DNA of 64,000 nt from Corticium candelabrum (taxonomy: Eukaryota > Porifera > Homoscleromorpha > Homosclerophorida > Plakinidae). The position numbers were made by a program, and so were the translations under genes. Shown in pieces: positions 33,255-43,963 of the stretch (within the stretch, counting starts at the first letter, position 1; each line of letters begins with the position of its first letter). The DNA is taken from positions 2,298,523 through 2,362,522 of the forward strand of contig NC_085091.1 of NCBI RefSeq assembly GCF_963422355.1. Direction: 5' to 3'. The notes under the pieces were generated by a model that saw nothing but the letters and a program-made list of their open reading frames with translations, searched no databases and was not told the DNA's origin.

Positions 33255-35555
33255 TATCATTCTCCTCAAAGTAACAATAAAAGTATGTACAACTAGTATA
33301 CATACGTGAGACAAAGTCATAGACAATAGTACAGCCGACAATAGTATAGCTACGCATGCTGCAAAGGTATTGTAGATGCTAACAACATTAAGAAACCATG
33401 CCTTGCAGCAGTCTGTTTGCTAAGTATAGACATTGGATATAACGACTCTTCTTGGGGTCTCCTAAACATGTCAGTACAATATATTCAAAGTGTCACTAAA
33501 TCCGAAATTCATTGTCCGCCACCAGATCGCTATTGTGAAACCTTTGTATACATTTAGAGTGCATGAACAGTCTTGGGATGGTTATTTGGCAGTTTGAGTT
33601 TGCTGAACATAGCAACAATTTTTAGTGAAGAACTTCCACAGAATAAAATTTTGCATATAAATATAGCTATATGCACATAAGGACGTCATTACAGTACAAT
33701 TAGTGTACTGGAGTAAAGAAATCAAAAATATCTGTTTGATGATGCAATTATATGATGCAAAAGTTAGAAATATGATGCAATTGTGATGGTCTTGGCTTGG
33801 CACAAAGTTTTTGTATACAAAGCTAATTCTGGCTTCTGGGGCTCATCTAAGTGTCAATAAATCTGATATGTCGGTATATGTAATGTCGCTAAATCCGAGA
33901 TGAAACCAATATAAAAGCCCCTAGCTAACCACCAGGCAAAGAAAACAAGTCGTTATATGCAAAGTGTAATGAATCAAAAGTCGTTATATCCAATGTCTAC
34001 TGTACTAGGTGTACTCATAAACCACCATACAAAAAATCCATACACTAGAACAATATATCAAATTAGAATAGTGCTTACCAATGTATGTTGTCTTGCCACC
34101 CAAGGCAGCACACACGTCCAGTACACGTTCATTCTCCTGCGGAGCTAATGCCATCACAGGAAGAAGAGATGAAGCTCCTTGTAGAATATAATGCCCAGCC
34201 ATATACTCAGGTGTTGCTCCTACGTTAGTCACATGTTACCAGACAATACTGTTATATGAATTAAATATTAACACATTACCAATTGGCGCTGATGAGTCAT
34301 ACACTACCAGGCCAACTTTTGACCACTTTCCAACTGGATCTAACTTCACTCCACGGTTGATCAATGCCTGTACAAAGCTACATGTTTGTCTACCTACATT
34401 TCCCAAAAACAACCTGATGTACCTGTGCAAGGTCTCTCCGTCTTGTCTTCAGAGTGTTCGTTCGGATAGTGACAGGCCTCTGGACTTCATTAGCTTCAAG
34501 GAACTCTAACAACTATCACACAAAAGTGTGTGATATTTCACGTATAGTGACAAGATGCCCTGGCTTACTTCTGAAAGTGGAAATAAGTTGACAAATTGTT
34601 CCATAAGGAAATCGTTGTAACTGTAGTACATGGACAGGTCCCTCATAAGCAAACTCATGTATTCCTTTCTGAATCTACCGAGACAGACTAGTTGTGTGAG
34701 CAAGAAGACAGTTGTGAGACAATTTAACTAAGGAATCCTGTTCATACCTGCCCTCCATTCGTAGCTCTTTGAAATTGTTCAGTACATGCACATTGTTTTT
34801 GATCCGTTCGTAAATTGCACTTAAATCAGTTGCTTCATCTGCATTAAATAATACAAATATTTTTATACACACAATGTAGGTTTAAATGTAATTAATACAC
34901 CTTCTGCTTCCAACTCTGTTGCTGTTGGTAAAATAAAGTTTTCATAATCTCTAGCTCTTGACTTAGCCTCTAGGTCTTCCATTTCTCTACACCAGTCAAC
35001 GTAGTAAACCAAAAATTCATTTTCTGTATGGTGTAGCTGGCTTACAGCTCCTTCTCTTTCTTTTTGTCCAATTTCTCTGACTTAGCTTCAATGTTTAGCA
35101 ACTGATCAATGATACACAAAACCATAGTAACTAATAGAATGGCTGCAATGTTGCAATTTCTGACCAATCCATCTTCTTCAGATTCACTCCCAGAAGATTC
35201 TTTGCTGTCTTGACCTTCAAACTCATCAGGCTGTCAAACGCCACAACAAGTGAGACACATGAATTCCTCCATGCCTACAGAATTAACTAAACGAAAGCTC
35301 AACTTCAACCACTTTGATCCTAGACTCTGAGAAAACCTGCATACTGAAGTCTCCCAAAATAAAGTAGAGCCTCTTCCACAACAACAAGAACGGCATCGTT
35401 CTCCTGTAAAGAAACTACTAATGGCTTTCTATTCACAAGTTTATAAACAGTGGGCATATAAAATGTGTTGTGTTGCTATTTGAGACATTACACTATAAGC
35501 AGATGCATCTAAATTGTACGGTATGGTAAAGTGTCAGACCCACTCAACAGACTAA

Positions 35556-35830
35556 TACCCCGTTTACACGAGCACTTATAAGCGGGCCAGCCCCGCTGGC
35601 TCGGTTTCTATGGCACGTGTAAACACGAGCCGAGCCATGCCAGCTCGACTTGGTATTTCTAGCCAAGCCAGCGCGCCAGTTCGGGTCAAGTACATTGTGT
35701 AAACGCATAGCATGCTGGAAAACAAGCCGTGCATGCTCATTTGGTAGTCTCGCGTAGCCAGACCCTTTTACGCCATGTCATACTTCGAAAATGATCCAAA
35801 TAGTGTGGAGCGAGACGGAGACTATGTGTT
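35556..35830. mobile_element. TAA-target MITE, copy B, truncated
   Basis: Begins TACCCCGTTTACACGAGC after TAA (35553-35555), with the same flank as copy C at 48386. The two are therefore one insertion that was present before the NOP2 region duplicated. The right half is missing: the alignment with copy C stops near 35830, which is also where the segmental duplication ends. Confidence 0.75.
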
Positions 35831-35849
35831 TGAGACTTATCAGTTAGTG

Positions 35850-36060
35850 GACAATCTCATGTATTCTGATAAGTCAACATGACACACTCTGAATACAGAT
35901 TACTTATTGAAAAATACATTTACATATAAATTGCAAAGAAGGCATTGCAAAGAAGGCATTGCAATGCTATAGTTCTACAAAGAATGCATTGCAAAGCTAA
36001 AGTTCTACAGACATTGCAGAAAACTCATAGCAAGTTCAACTGTCACAGTCTAATACAAAA
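35850..36060. repeat. Gene-X downstream repeat relic
   Basis: TATTCTGATAAGTCAACATG, GACACACTCTGAATAC, CATTGCAGAAAACTCATAG and AGCAAGTTCAACTGTCAC match the segments downstream of the other gene-X copies. Two 14-base AAGAAGGCATTGCA units stand in tandem near 35935-35962. It follows the truncated MITE directly, marking a junction between duplication blocks. Confidence 0.65.
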
Positions 36061-36114
36061 ATACTGACAAACTGCAACAAAAGGCCACTAAAAACAACTT
36101 AGAAACTTGAGTTC

Positions 36115-37072
36115 TCATAGGACTAATGCCAAGACAACAAAGAAAATAATTATAAAAAGTATGCCTGCTAACATCCTTACAACAACCACCTCCTTTGAGC
36201 AAGAAGTACTGAGATATCCCAACAACCCTGCAAATAGGATACAAACCGTTGAAACAAAAAGAAACTCAGAGCTGTTAGAAATATTAGCATTTATACCACC
36301 ACCAATGAACCTTTTCTCATCAACACAAGTATCAGAACTATTAGCATTGATATCACAACCAGTGTCCTTAGACATAGAATCAAGAGGAGTACAAACGTTT
36401 GTACAACAGCCAGCACCAATGGTCGAAGAAACATTAGAACTATACGAAGTATCAAAACATGGGACCCATTTGTCATCAGGCCTACGGAGAGAGACACCAA
36501 TGCTGGCTTCACTTGGGAATTGGACAACGTTGTGTATCTGATCCAAAATGTATCTGTCAGCAATATCATATGTAGTTCGAGTTTCTGGTTCCTTTTTGGT
36601 AGACAAGCCCAACATTACTTGGCTGCAGCCAACGCCTAGCGCTGGTACAATGTCTAGGTCTTCTTTCCGAGAGAACTGAAACGACCGATCGAACGATGAC
36701 AATATCAATGTGTCCACCTGAAAACGAGTCAACGTTGTGTAGCCGAGACAACGATAGACCATCGTAGCGCTCTTGTTGTCTGGCGAGTTTGGGGGCGTCA
36801 TATACAGGTGACGACAAAATTTGTCCACGCTCTCTGTACCAATTCATCTCTCCTGTCACATCATTGTAAGGTATAAAGACAGAGGCCGGTTGTGCATTTC
36901 GGTATCCACTGTTCCCCAGGTAATGTTTCCTCCGTTGATATGGAAAATCTGAAATTCTTCCGTCTCGGTAATCATCGCGAGTCGCTTGACGAATGATGTT
37001 CATTATAAATGCATCAACGCTGCAGCTGTAGTCTCTACTGTAGTCGGCCGGTGGCCGTGGATGGCAGTACAT
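36115..37072 (-). CDS. Unrecognised ORF with two C-terminal membrane helices, possibly frameshifted
   Basis: The clearest frame runs 36828-36115 (237 residues): a polar N-terminal half with PNSPDNKS, SSFDRSFQFSRKED and ALGVGCSQVML, then a segment rich in Cys, Ser and Asn, and two hydrophobic helices at the end (FVSTVCILFAGLLGYL, and MLAGILFIIIFFVVLALVL). Upstream on the same strand another frame (37072-36830 and beyond) encodes plausible polar sequence such as RRKHYLGNSGYRNAQPASVF and IPYNDVTGEMNWY. One base shift near 36830 would separate the two, so this may be one gene with a frame break, or an exon with a missed junction. I do not recognise the family, and it shares no sequence with gene X although it is flanked by the same downstream repeat. 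Treat it as a hypothetical membrane protein of uncertain integrity. Confidence 0.45.
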
Positions 37073-37210
37073 CCGGGACTGCAGTGCACCCCGGACTACA
37101 AATCAACTGGCCTGGGGCGAGGCGAGGCTAAGCTCGAAGCTCCAGAGGTTTGCAAACGCTGTGGGGAAATGTGGAAGGCGATGATTAGCAAATACCAGAC
37201 AATTACCTAG

Positions 37211-37312
37211 TCTCGCGTAGCTAGACAATCTCCGCTTCTCTCCGGAAAGATGTAGGCAATATTTTCTCGCCGGAAAGATGTAGGCGGAGATGGTCTGGCT
37301 ACATACGCGAGA
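37211..37312. mobile_element. Foldback element, CTCGCGTAGCC family
   Basis: A 102-bp hairpin: TCTCGCGTAGCTAGACAATC then TCCGCTTCTC pairs with the complement of GCGGAGATGGTCTGGC then TACATACGCGAGA. An internal GGAAAGATGTAGGC unit occurs twice. It is the largest complete member of this family in the window. Confidence 0.7.
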
Positions 37313-37374
37313 TTTCCGCCGGAATATTGAGGGGGCGGAGTTTAGTTATAGTTACATGTTGTAGGGGTTTTGAA

Positions 37375-37930
37375 TAGACTCGTCCCAGTCTCTCTCCGCT
37401 GTCGTCATTCCCCGGATATTCATTCCTCGCCGTAGAGAGACCTGTATTAGCATGCACAACGATGCGGAGTTTATCAGACGTATATTGTTCCACTAGACGG
37501 CCTAGAAGCCGATAATTTGTGCAAGATGTAAACCAAGCAGCCAATGATCCCGTATGCTGTACAAAGACAAGCAGGCATTGCACTTCAACACATGAACTGC
37601 GTCTCAGCCGTTTCTTGTCTATACCCATTTGCATCGGATTCCGAAGCTCTTGGAGCCAAACTCATAGCGCAAACGACGCAAAAGACGCCCAGATCGTCTG
37701 TCAAAAGACAAAACTCACGTTGATAAGCCGCGCTAACTCCTAGATCAATTCGAATCTAGGCGAAGAAAGCGATAGGAACGCGATTTGTCTGTGTTTGTGC
37801 GCCACGCCTTTGCAACCACAGCTACTGGCAGCATTTAGTGACGTCAGTGGGCAGTCTGAAACCAGTCTCTCCGGCGAGGAATGACTAGACGGAGAATGAC
37901 GACGGCGGAGAGAGACTGGGTCGAGTCTAT
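37375..37930. mobile_element. 556-bp hAT-like MITE with 8-bp target duplication
   Basis: The ends are TAGACTCGTCCCAGTCTCTC and the complement of TAGACTCGACCCAGTCTCTC, extending inward through GTCGTCATTC and TCATTCCTCGCCG for about 65 bp. GTTTTGAA flanks both sides (37367-37374 and 37931-37938), an 8-bp duplication as made by hAT transposases. No transposase is encoded. One end of the same family is embedded in the 32625-33254 element. Confidence 0.78.
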
Positions 37931-37984
37931 GTTTTGAAGAATCTTTCCAGTGACCAAAAACACTAGACCGCTTGGTTGTGGATG

Positions 37985-38095
37985 TTACATTGGCTACTAG
38001 GAAGTCATCTCGATTAGGGAAGTCTGGACGAAGTCGACTTTGTGATCCTTCTAATCCGGGTCGCACAACAGAAGGGGGCGTGGTTCTTTATTGCT

Positions 38096-38164
<69 letters not shown>

Positions 38165-38240
38165 CTCAGTTGGTGAGAAAGTCATCTTATCTAGGGAGTG
38201 GGTACATCCGGGACCTTGCAAGGTTTCAATGTTGGCGAGC
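37985..38240 (+). mobile_element. Candidate tRNA-derived SINE pair around (GT)n
   Basis: Two related units flank a (GT)n tract (38100-38160). Each has an A-box-like string, TGGCTACTAGG at 37991 and TGGCTCAGTTGG at 38162, followed by AGTCATCT...TAGGGA and then CCGGG. The second A-box-like string fits the tRNA promoter consensus well; B-boxes are weak. The phrase after unit 1 (GGGTCGCACAACAG then GGGGCGTGGT) recurs inverted beside a (CA)n tract at 4040-4075. A SINE with microsatellite association is an inference. Confidence 0.4.
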
Positions 38241-38432
38241 ATGGCATAATTACTATCTATCTATCCCTCTATAATTCTAGATAAATAATATATGCCTCTA
38301 TAATTACCATTCCCGTTCAGTTTTCGTGTAGTTTACTGAGCTACGCAGGCAATTCATTTGGTGTAGGCGAAGCCTATCGCCAATGATGTGTCAGTCATCT
38401 GGAAATCTAGTAGTAATATGCTAGTACTAATT

Positions 38433-38795
38433 GGCGCGTCGCGCGTCGTGCGGCTGCGAGAGCCTTGCGGAAATTTTTACTAAAACTTGATACGATGCAA
38501 ACACGTTCTAATTTGCTTGAGGTGAAGACACCCCCATTGCAAAAACTGGTTCAAGTTTTAACGGCATGCATTTGGGGAACGTTGTGTGCTTCACGAGGTA
38601 ACGGCGTGGGTCGTTGTGTGAAAATGTCCTGCAATACCAGGATCACTGGTTACAGTGCGTCGCCGCATTAGAGAGTGCTAGCGACTCATCATGTGTTCGA
38701 CTTCATTGTCGTTTCAGTTCTCTTGCCTGACAGCCTTGCGCTAGGAGGCTGCATGCCGGTTTGAAGACATGTGCCTGTCCTTCTGTACCTATATC
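38433..38795 (+). pseudogene. Inverted relic of gene X: promoter and first codons
   Basis: On the plus strand, opposite to the other copies, this aligns with the upstream region of gene X2 and crosses its start codon (ATG at 38691). It keeps MCSTS, SFQFS, then an early stop, and further on GTTTGAAGACA and TGCCTGTCC, equivalent to residues around 25-35 of gene X. Homology ends near 38795. It therefore comprises about 255 bp of promoter and about 100 bp of coding relic. Confidence 0.75.
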
Positions 38796-41094
38796 AGGGA
38801 AGAATTAAAGAGGAACTCCAACGGAATGATCTCAAAATGTAGGCATGCAATATGGTGAAACTTCGTGCTGCGCTACTTTCAGGCCAGCCGTCGCCGTGCA
38901 GTCCGTCAGCTAAGGCTTGGTTTTGCAGGGGCGAGGCTAGAATTTATTTATTTATATCCGGGAGCTTTCCGCCTTCTTAGGCGTGGTTGCGTTCGGAAAT
39001 CTACTGGAAAGAAGGACACTAGGACGAAGGTCACTGTCTGTAGAAGATGTGCACGTAAAGGACAACATATTGGCTAAGTCTTATCCAATAAAACTGACGA
39101 GAGACTGGCGTATTTGCGACTAATTACGTGGTAGCGTCTCGCTAGTTTTTGAGCACACTGCCGTCTCTTGGCGTTTTTCACCAACAACCTAGTAAATTGT
39201 AAAGAGGGCATGTGATCGCGTTTTACTGCATTCTAACATCTGGTGTGCATCTACAAACACGGGAGATTTCTGACCCCAAACTTGACGCACTGTGCAGTAA
39301 TGGGAGTAAGGAATCGTCAAGTAGAAACCGCGGTTCTGCGCCTCAGCGGTCTTTCAAGGTGGGATATCGCTACTCTGTTGAGATTTCTTTGCGCTGAGTG
39401 CTGTTTTCAACGAGTTACGATTTTCCTTTACTTTGTAATATGAGTTCCTAGTGTTCGCTTGTTCTGTTCTTCTGTAACTTTATCAAATTGATTTTCGAGT
39501 TTGCTGATAGTTGTAAGTGTTTTGATAATATAAAGAGTCATAAGTAGCCAAGGGGATTGATGCTGAAGAGATGTAAAGGCTGAACTGCTTGTTCATGCAT
39601 TCTAATACATATTCTACATATGCATCTAATATGGGAAGAGAAAAAGTGGAGAAAGAGTTCATCCTGGAAGAGATTGCCAGTCTTGTGCTAGATGTGGCAC
39701 CACTGCAGAGATCCAGAAATTGAAATCAAATCAACCAATAGTCTTGCTTGTGTCACAAATGTGAACAATAATCACTCAGCATTAATTATTATCAAATATC
39801 ACTATCATACGACCATAAATTCATTTACTAGAGGAATAATGAGTATGTACTACAAGTATATGCAAATGAGATCAATTTTTCAATAATTATAAGGCATGTA
39901 ATTGCAGTTTATTATTAATAGGTAGTTATTAAATTAATTGATTAGTTGATTAACTGTTGCACAGTCATTACCTGAATATACTGTACTAGACATGTTCAAT
40001 AGTCTAATTTGTTGCTGTGATACAGACCTGCGTTGTGTATTACATCACACAATTCTTTTCAAGACATGTATAGATCAACATTTAATTAGCCAAAAGCTAA
40101 ACAGTAGAATACGCTAGCAAGTAGTTTGTCAAGTTGTACAGTGTCTACAGTAGCCTTACATTCAGTCACTGCCGATTCTGGCGTGGCTTTGACGTTAGCA
40201 TCAGCGGGAATGCAAGGTGATTACAACAAGTGCCATTCGTAGATATGAGCACACGGCCGTCTCAAAGAAGCTAGTTTTCTGACAACACCATACGATGATA
40301 GCACGGTAGACAAGCTTCTAGTTTCTAGTGAGAAAGGTGTCTAGTGGTGTGTCGACTCAACGGTGTTGCAGTGCGTAGTTGAGTTGCCACTTCCGGCTTA
40401 GCATGGTGTTCACCATGCAACTTTCCTATCCCCAAACAAGGTCTCAAATCGCGCTGTTGACTTCGCAGGTGTTCGAACAACGAGCCCGTATGTCATACAA
40501 TGTAACACATGTCTTCCGGGACCGCCGATGAGTATTAATCTTACGTATTGCAATAAAATGCGTATTTCGTCGTGGCGGAGCACGTGGAGCTATATGCGGG
40601 GTGCGGACCGGCGCGCTAGAAAATAAAAGCGAGGTCCTACGGGACGTTGGCTGATGGACTGCGTGGTAGCGGAGAAAACGCGTGTTATGTATGGCCTCCC
40701 CAGGCCCAGGCCTGGCGACGCCACTGCCTGCAGAGACTGAAAACATACTTGAGAACGACCATGTCGCAACAAATGCTCCGGCCGTTCTATTCACAGAACT
40801 GACAAAATTGGCATTAAGTTAAGTTAACGTAGTTAATTAACAGTGTGGCACGGTGTTTCCACCAGAAAAGACGAACTTTGGAACTGTCTGAATTGTAACT
40901 GCGTAATATAATACATGTACATTTTTAGTTGTCTCCCACTAAAAGGTACGTGTGTTAGTTTACTGTTATGCATGCTTAGACTGTTACATGTGACGAATGA
41001 TATATCCGGCCTAGTGTTGTTCATTAATTAATTAACACGCCCATCCAATCGAAACTAGGTTTGTATGATACGCCTGCGTATACTATACGTGCAT
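38796..41094. other. Intergenic, no gene recognised
   Basis: Several short open frames occur, for example at about 38865-39077 on the plus strand with an arginine/lysine-rich end, and at about 40444-40794 on the minus strand. None has a recognisable family. Near 40690-40735 a phrase CAGGCCTGGCGACGCCACTG resembles the GGCGTxGCCAGG ends of widespread repeats. The block is probably old repeat sequence. Confidence 0.4.
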
Positions 41095-41475
41095 GGTGTA
41101 GAATTTTCCGCTCCACGCAGATCTTGGAAGGACGTCACCGCTTGTACAATGCGCAAGCACAGCGTTAGGGATCCTGGACACGATTACTACTTTCGCATCA
41201 TTTTACTTTAGAATGCAGACGAGCGCGTGATTTACTTCGAGTAATTGGTAAGGCTGCTTATTATGGATGCGAGTAAATTACCAGCTCCATTCGAGTTAGA
41301 ACATGTAACAGTTGTAGTTCTCACTCTTTCTCCTACATGGTATCTTATTCGTATTTGTGTGACGTGTGTCACTTGGGGAACAGCTCGTACTGTACTTGAT
41401 GATGCAGTTCTGTTAGTTTTCTGGATAAAACCATACAGACATGTACATGCAAAAACACAGACAGACAGACAGACA
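41095..41475 (-). pseudogene. Relic of gene-X upstream region
   Basis: GTAGAATTTTCCG at 41097, ATGCAGACGAGCG near 41214 and TCACTTGGGGAACAGC near 41368, followed by CATACAGACATG, align with the X1 promoter region (30410-30540) and with the relic at 26860-27005. It ends in a short (GACA)n. The NOP2 terminal exon is not readable here. Confidence 0.5.
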
Positions 41476-41734
41476 GATGTACAGACACTATATTATGTAT
41501 GTGCGCACTTGATCCCAGTGCAAGCTGTCCGGTTGTTCTGTTCTGTACCGTTATGGTCTATAGTGGCCAGGTCTAGACTAGCTTAATTAATTTCTTACAT
41601 CCAGACTATAGGTTTTGATGGCATGGGTGTACATAATCAATTATTAACCCATTAAGCCTGATTCAATACTAGAAACTTGGTCTGATCTGGATGAACTGCT
41701 CTAGCCTGCTATCATTCATCAGGCAGCAGTCTCA

Positions 41735-41940
41735 CAAATTCTGTTATTCTGCTAGGCTAACGTGACACTGACTTTGAGTATACCAAACAACATCTATAAT
41801 ATTGCATAGAAGGCATTATGATGCCATACATTTATCAACAATACAGACACTCAAGGCAAGAACAACCATCAAACTCTTAAACTACTCACAACCTCTTCAA
41901 ACATATAAAGAGAAGTTACTCTAAGCAGCCAGTTTTCAAC
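41735..41940. repeat. Gene-X downstream repeat, X2
   Basis: Begins TCTCACAAATTCTGTTATTC and continues to the X2 stop. It matches 25780-25995 and, less closely, 27385-27430 and 35850-36060. Confidence 0.55.
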
Positions 41941-41951
41941 TCATTCGTTGT

Positions 41952-43777
41952 CTACTGTGCAGTTCCACCAAAGCTAAACACAGAATCTCGAGGAGTACTA
42001 TCACCAGTACCATAACCACTGTCCATGGGCGAAGGAAGAACAGTATCATCTGCATTTGGGAATAGGTTAGCTTTGTCTAGCAAATCCAATGGTAGACGTA
42101 GGTCACGTCCGGGTCCTTTTTCTGATTTCTGTTTGGTGAATAAAACCAGCGATTGCCTGGCATGTCTGTCAGTGCTTCCTTGAGGTAAAGAACTTGAAAT
42201 TTCAAGGTCATGGCGTTCATGAAGCCGTCGTCTATGAGAAACGCTCTCTCCGCCGGCAGTCTAGTAATCCATCTCGCCAGTGGAATAATTGCGAGTTCCA
42301 TAAACCGGTTGTTGTCCAGTGGCGTCTTGAACAGCTTTGTTTCTTCGGCGAGGTTCCGTCTTTACGGAAACGGAACGCGAAGGGACTGCAGCCTCTCGCG
42401 GCACGTTTGAAAGCATGCCTTTAGGGGGCTGTCTAGACTTGACTTTGTTGTCTGTGGCAGCAACACCCAGAGAATCAGAATACTGTCTGAACTGGCCGTC
42501 TTTCGTACTTCGTTTCTGTTTCATCGCACTTGTTCGACTGGCGCCACCGTTGGAGAAACCTTTGGTACGCTTCCCAAGTTTACCCCGCCACCGGCAACAA
42601 GTTTGTTAAAGCCTAGGAGAGCCGGTTGACAAACTGTGGGGGTCGACACGACCAGTCGGCTTAGCTCCGACCAAGACCCGACCGACAAGGGTTCCATGAC
42701 CTTGTACGTGAAAGGATTGATCTTAGGCCAAATTCCAGAATTCAGATCGGTGTGCATATTAGGAGACAGCACCCCACCGTAAACACGGTCAAAATCGTCA
42801 AAGGATGCGGTCACTTTGTAGGTCACTTTCTGGGTCATCGATTCAGAAATCCACGGTATGGTCACTGTTCTTGTCTCCTTCCACTTGATGAGGCGATCAT
42901 CAACACTCTCGACGTCAGAAATATCAATCTCGAGTACTTCGTGGATCATTGGAACTAGGGCTGTTGTATGCGAATTCGGACTTACTTTATTTGCATTCAG
43001 TGCCGTTTCGAGCTCCTTCACAGGCGGATACCTTCGTGCCACTTGAACTTCATTGTCAGCTAGGGGTTTAGTTTTCTCCATCATCCAGTCAACACTGATT
43101 TTGACAGCACGATCTTTGAGCCACCTAGCCAACAACACGAGCTTCGGCACTTCTCGCACTTTCAACAAGAGAGGCTCATCGTGATAGGCAATGCTATCAA
43201 AGATGTCGGTGATGTAGTTGGAATAGGCCTTGCAACTGTGGTCGTCAATCCTGATCTTTGGTTCTTTCGGAAACCACAGTTCGTTGTCTGTCTCGTACAC
43301 TTCCAACAGGCAGCAAGACATGTAGACGGCTGGTAACGTAGGGTTGTCGTCGGGGAAGAAGTCGAGTTTAGATGCAAAGTCGTCGAGATTGCTGGTTTTC
43401 TCCCATGCTGCATACTTGGTCATCTCTTTGTTAGAGCGCACGCCCGCCATCAAACATTTCATGATCCAATCTGCCTCGAACAAGAGCTCACCTAGACCAG
43501 TTCCCCTTATCCAGTTGGGAGAAAAGGTTTTCAGCCAATTTCCAAGGAAAGGATGGTACGGGTTAGTGACTGTATGAAAGAAAAAGCTCGGATACGTGTC
43601 ATCGCAATAGACAGTTCGCAGAACAACTGCCAGATCTTCTTCCATGATAGTTGGCATTTTGGGACACGAAGTAAACAGGAGGACAGGCACGTTGTCTTCA
43701 AATCGACAGCCTCGTAACGCAAGGCCTTCTGGCAAAGAGAACTGAAACGACAAATCGGAGGATGAAGTCGAACACAT
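41952..43777 (-). pseudogene. Gene X2, disrupted paralogue of X1
   Basis: It begins MCSTSSSDLSFQFSLPEG, equivalent to MSSTLSSDLSFQFVFSEG of X1, and reads in frame for 417 residues to about 42525. A one- or two-base shift there moves the frame (the X1 equivalent continues NVMEGVLGG). The second frame reads SLGVAATDNKVKSRQPPKG and RRRNKAVQDATG until a TAG near 42258. Beyond that stop the same frame still matches X1 (RDLRLPLDLLD, SPMDSGYGTGD) up to the terminal TAG. So there are two lesions, both in the disordered C-terminal half, while the conserved N-terminal 400 residues are intact. A shortened protein could still be made. Only one copy of the C-terminal SPxxSGYGxGDS repeat is present, against two in X1. 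Confidence 0.75.
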
Positions 43778-43963
43778 GATCAGTTGCAAGAGAAATGATC
43801 GCTCAGTAATGCAGCGAAGCACTCTATCCAGTGATCATGTTATTGCGCAGCAAACTTTCCCGCAGAACGTTCCCCAAACCCACGTCGTTATCTCGTGAGG
43901 CAGTTTCAAGGTCACACACAACGTTCCCTAAATGCAAGGCGGTACCACTTGAAACAGTTTCAA

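Larger units (their letters stand above)
30839..35830 (-). pseudogene. NOP2 duplicate, truncated and disabled
   Basis: A second copy of the NOP2 gene at 44459-49993, carrying equivalents of its 3' exons but lacking the 5' part that encodes the N-terminus; homology stops near 35830 inside a shared MITE. Defects seen: the exon at about 31490-31565 has a 4-base insertion giving a stop (copy 2 reads [10 protein letters not shown] there); the next exon, near 31345, loses one base after NMD, creating a stop; the motif-IV exon lost codons after ISKD. Two core motifs are altered, CAALGGKT for CAAPGGKT and DALCSGTG for DAPCSGTG. In contrast 34100-35500 is about 98% identical to copy 2. A 630-bp transposon sits in the intron at 32625-33254. 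Confidence 0.88.

Noticed and set aside
30839-35830. A second functional NOP2 gene
   Set aside because: Missing 5' part, frame-breaking lesions in at least two exons and altered catalytic-core motifs.
38162-38240. A true tRNA gene at the A-box-like string
   Set aside because: No acceptor stem pairing or convincing T-arm; better explained as a SINE-like relic.
38865-39077. A short Arg/Lys-rich frame resembling a zinc-ribbon or ribosomal tail
   Set aside because: A Cys pair alone is not enough; no family match and no neighbouring exon could be found.
40444-40794. A 116-codon minus-strand frame
   Set aside because: Composition is irregular, and it overlaps a phrase typical of dispersed repeats.
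41952-43777. Gene X2 as an intact gene ending at 42521
   Set aside because: Sequence similarity to X1 continues beyond the apparent end in a shifted frame and past a further stop, so the early end is a lesion, although a shortened product cannot be excluded.
28279-43822. Treating the X family as a virus-like or capsid-bearing element
   Set aside because: No integrase, protease, polymerase, capsid or terminal repeat was seen in or around any copy, so only a duplicated gene family can be supported.
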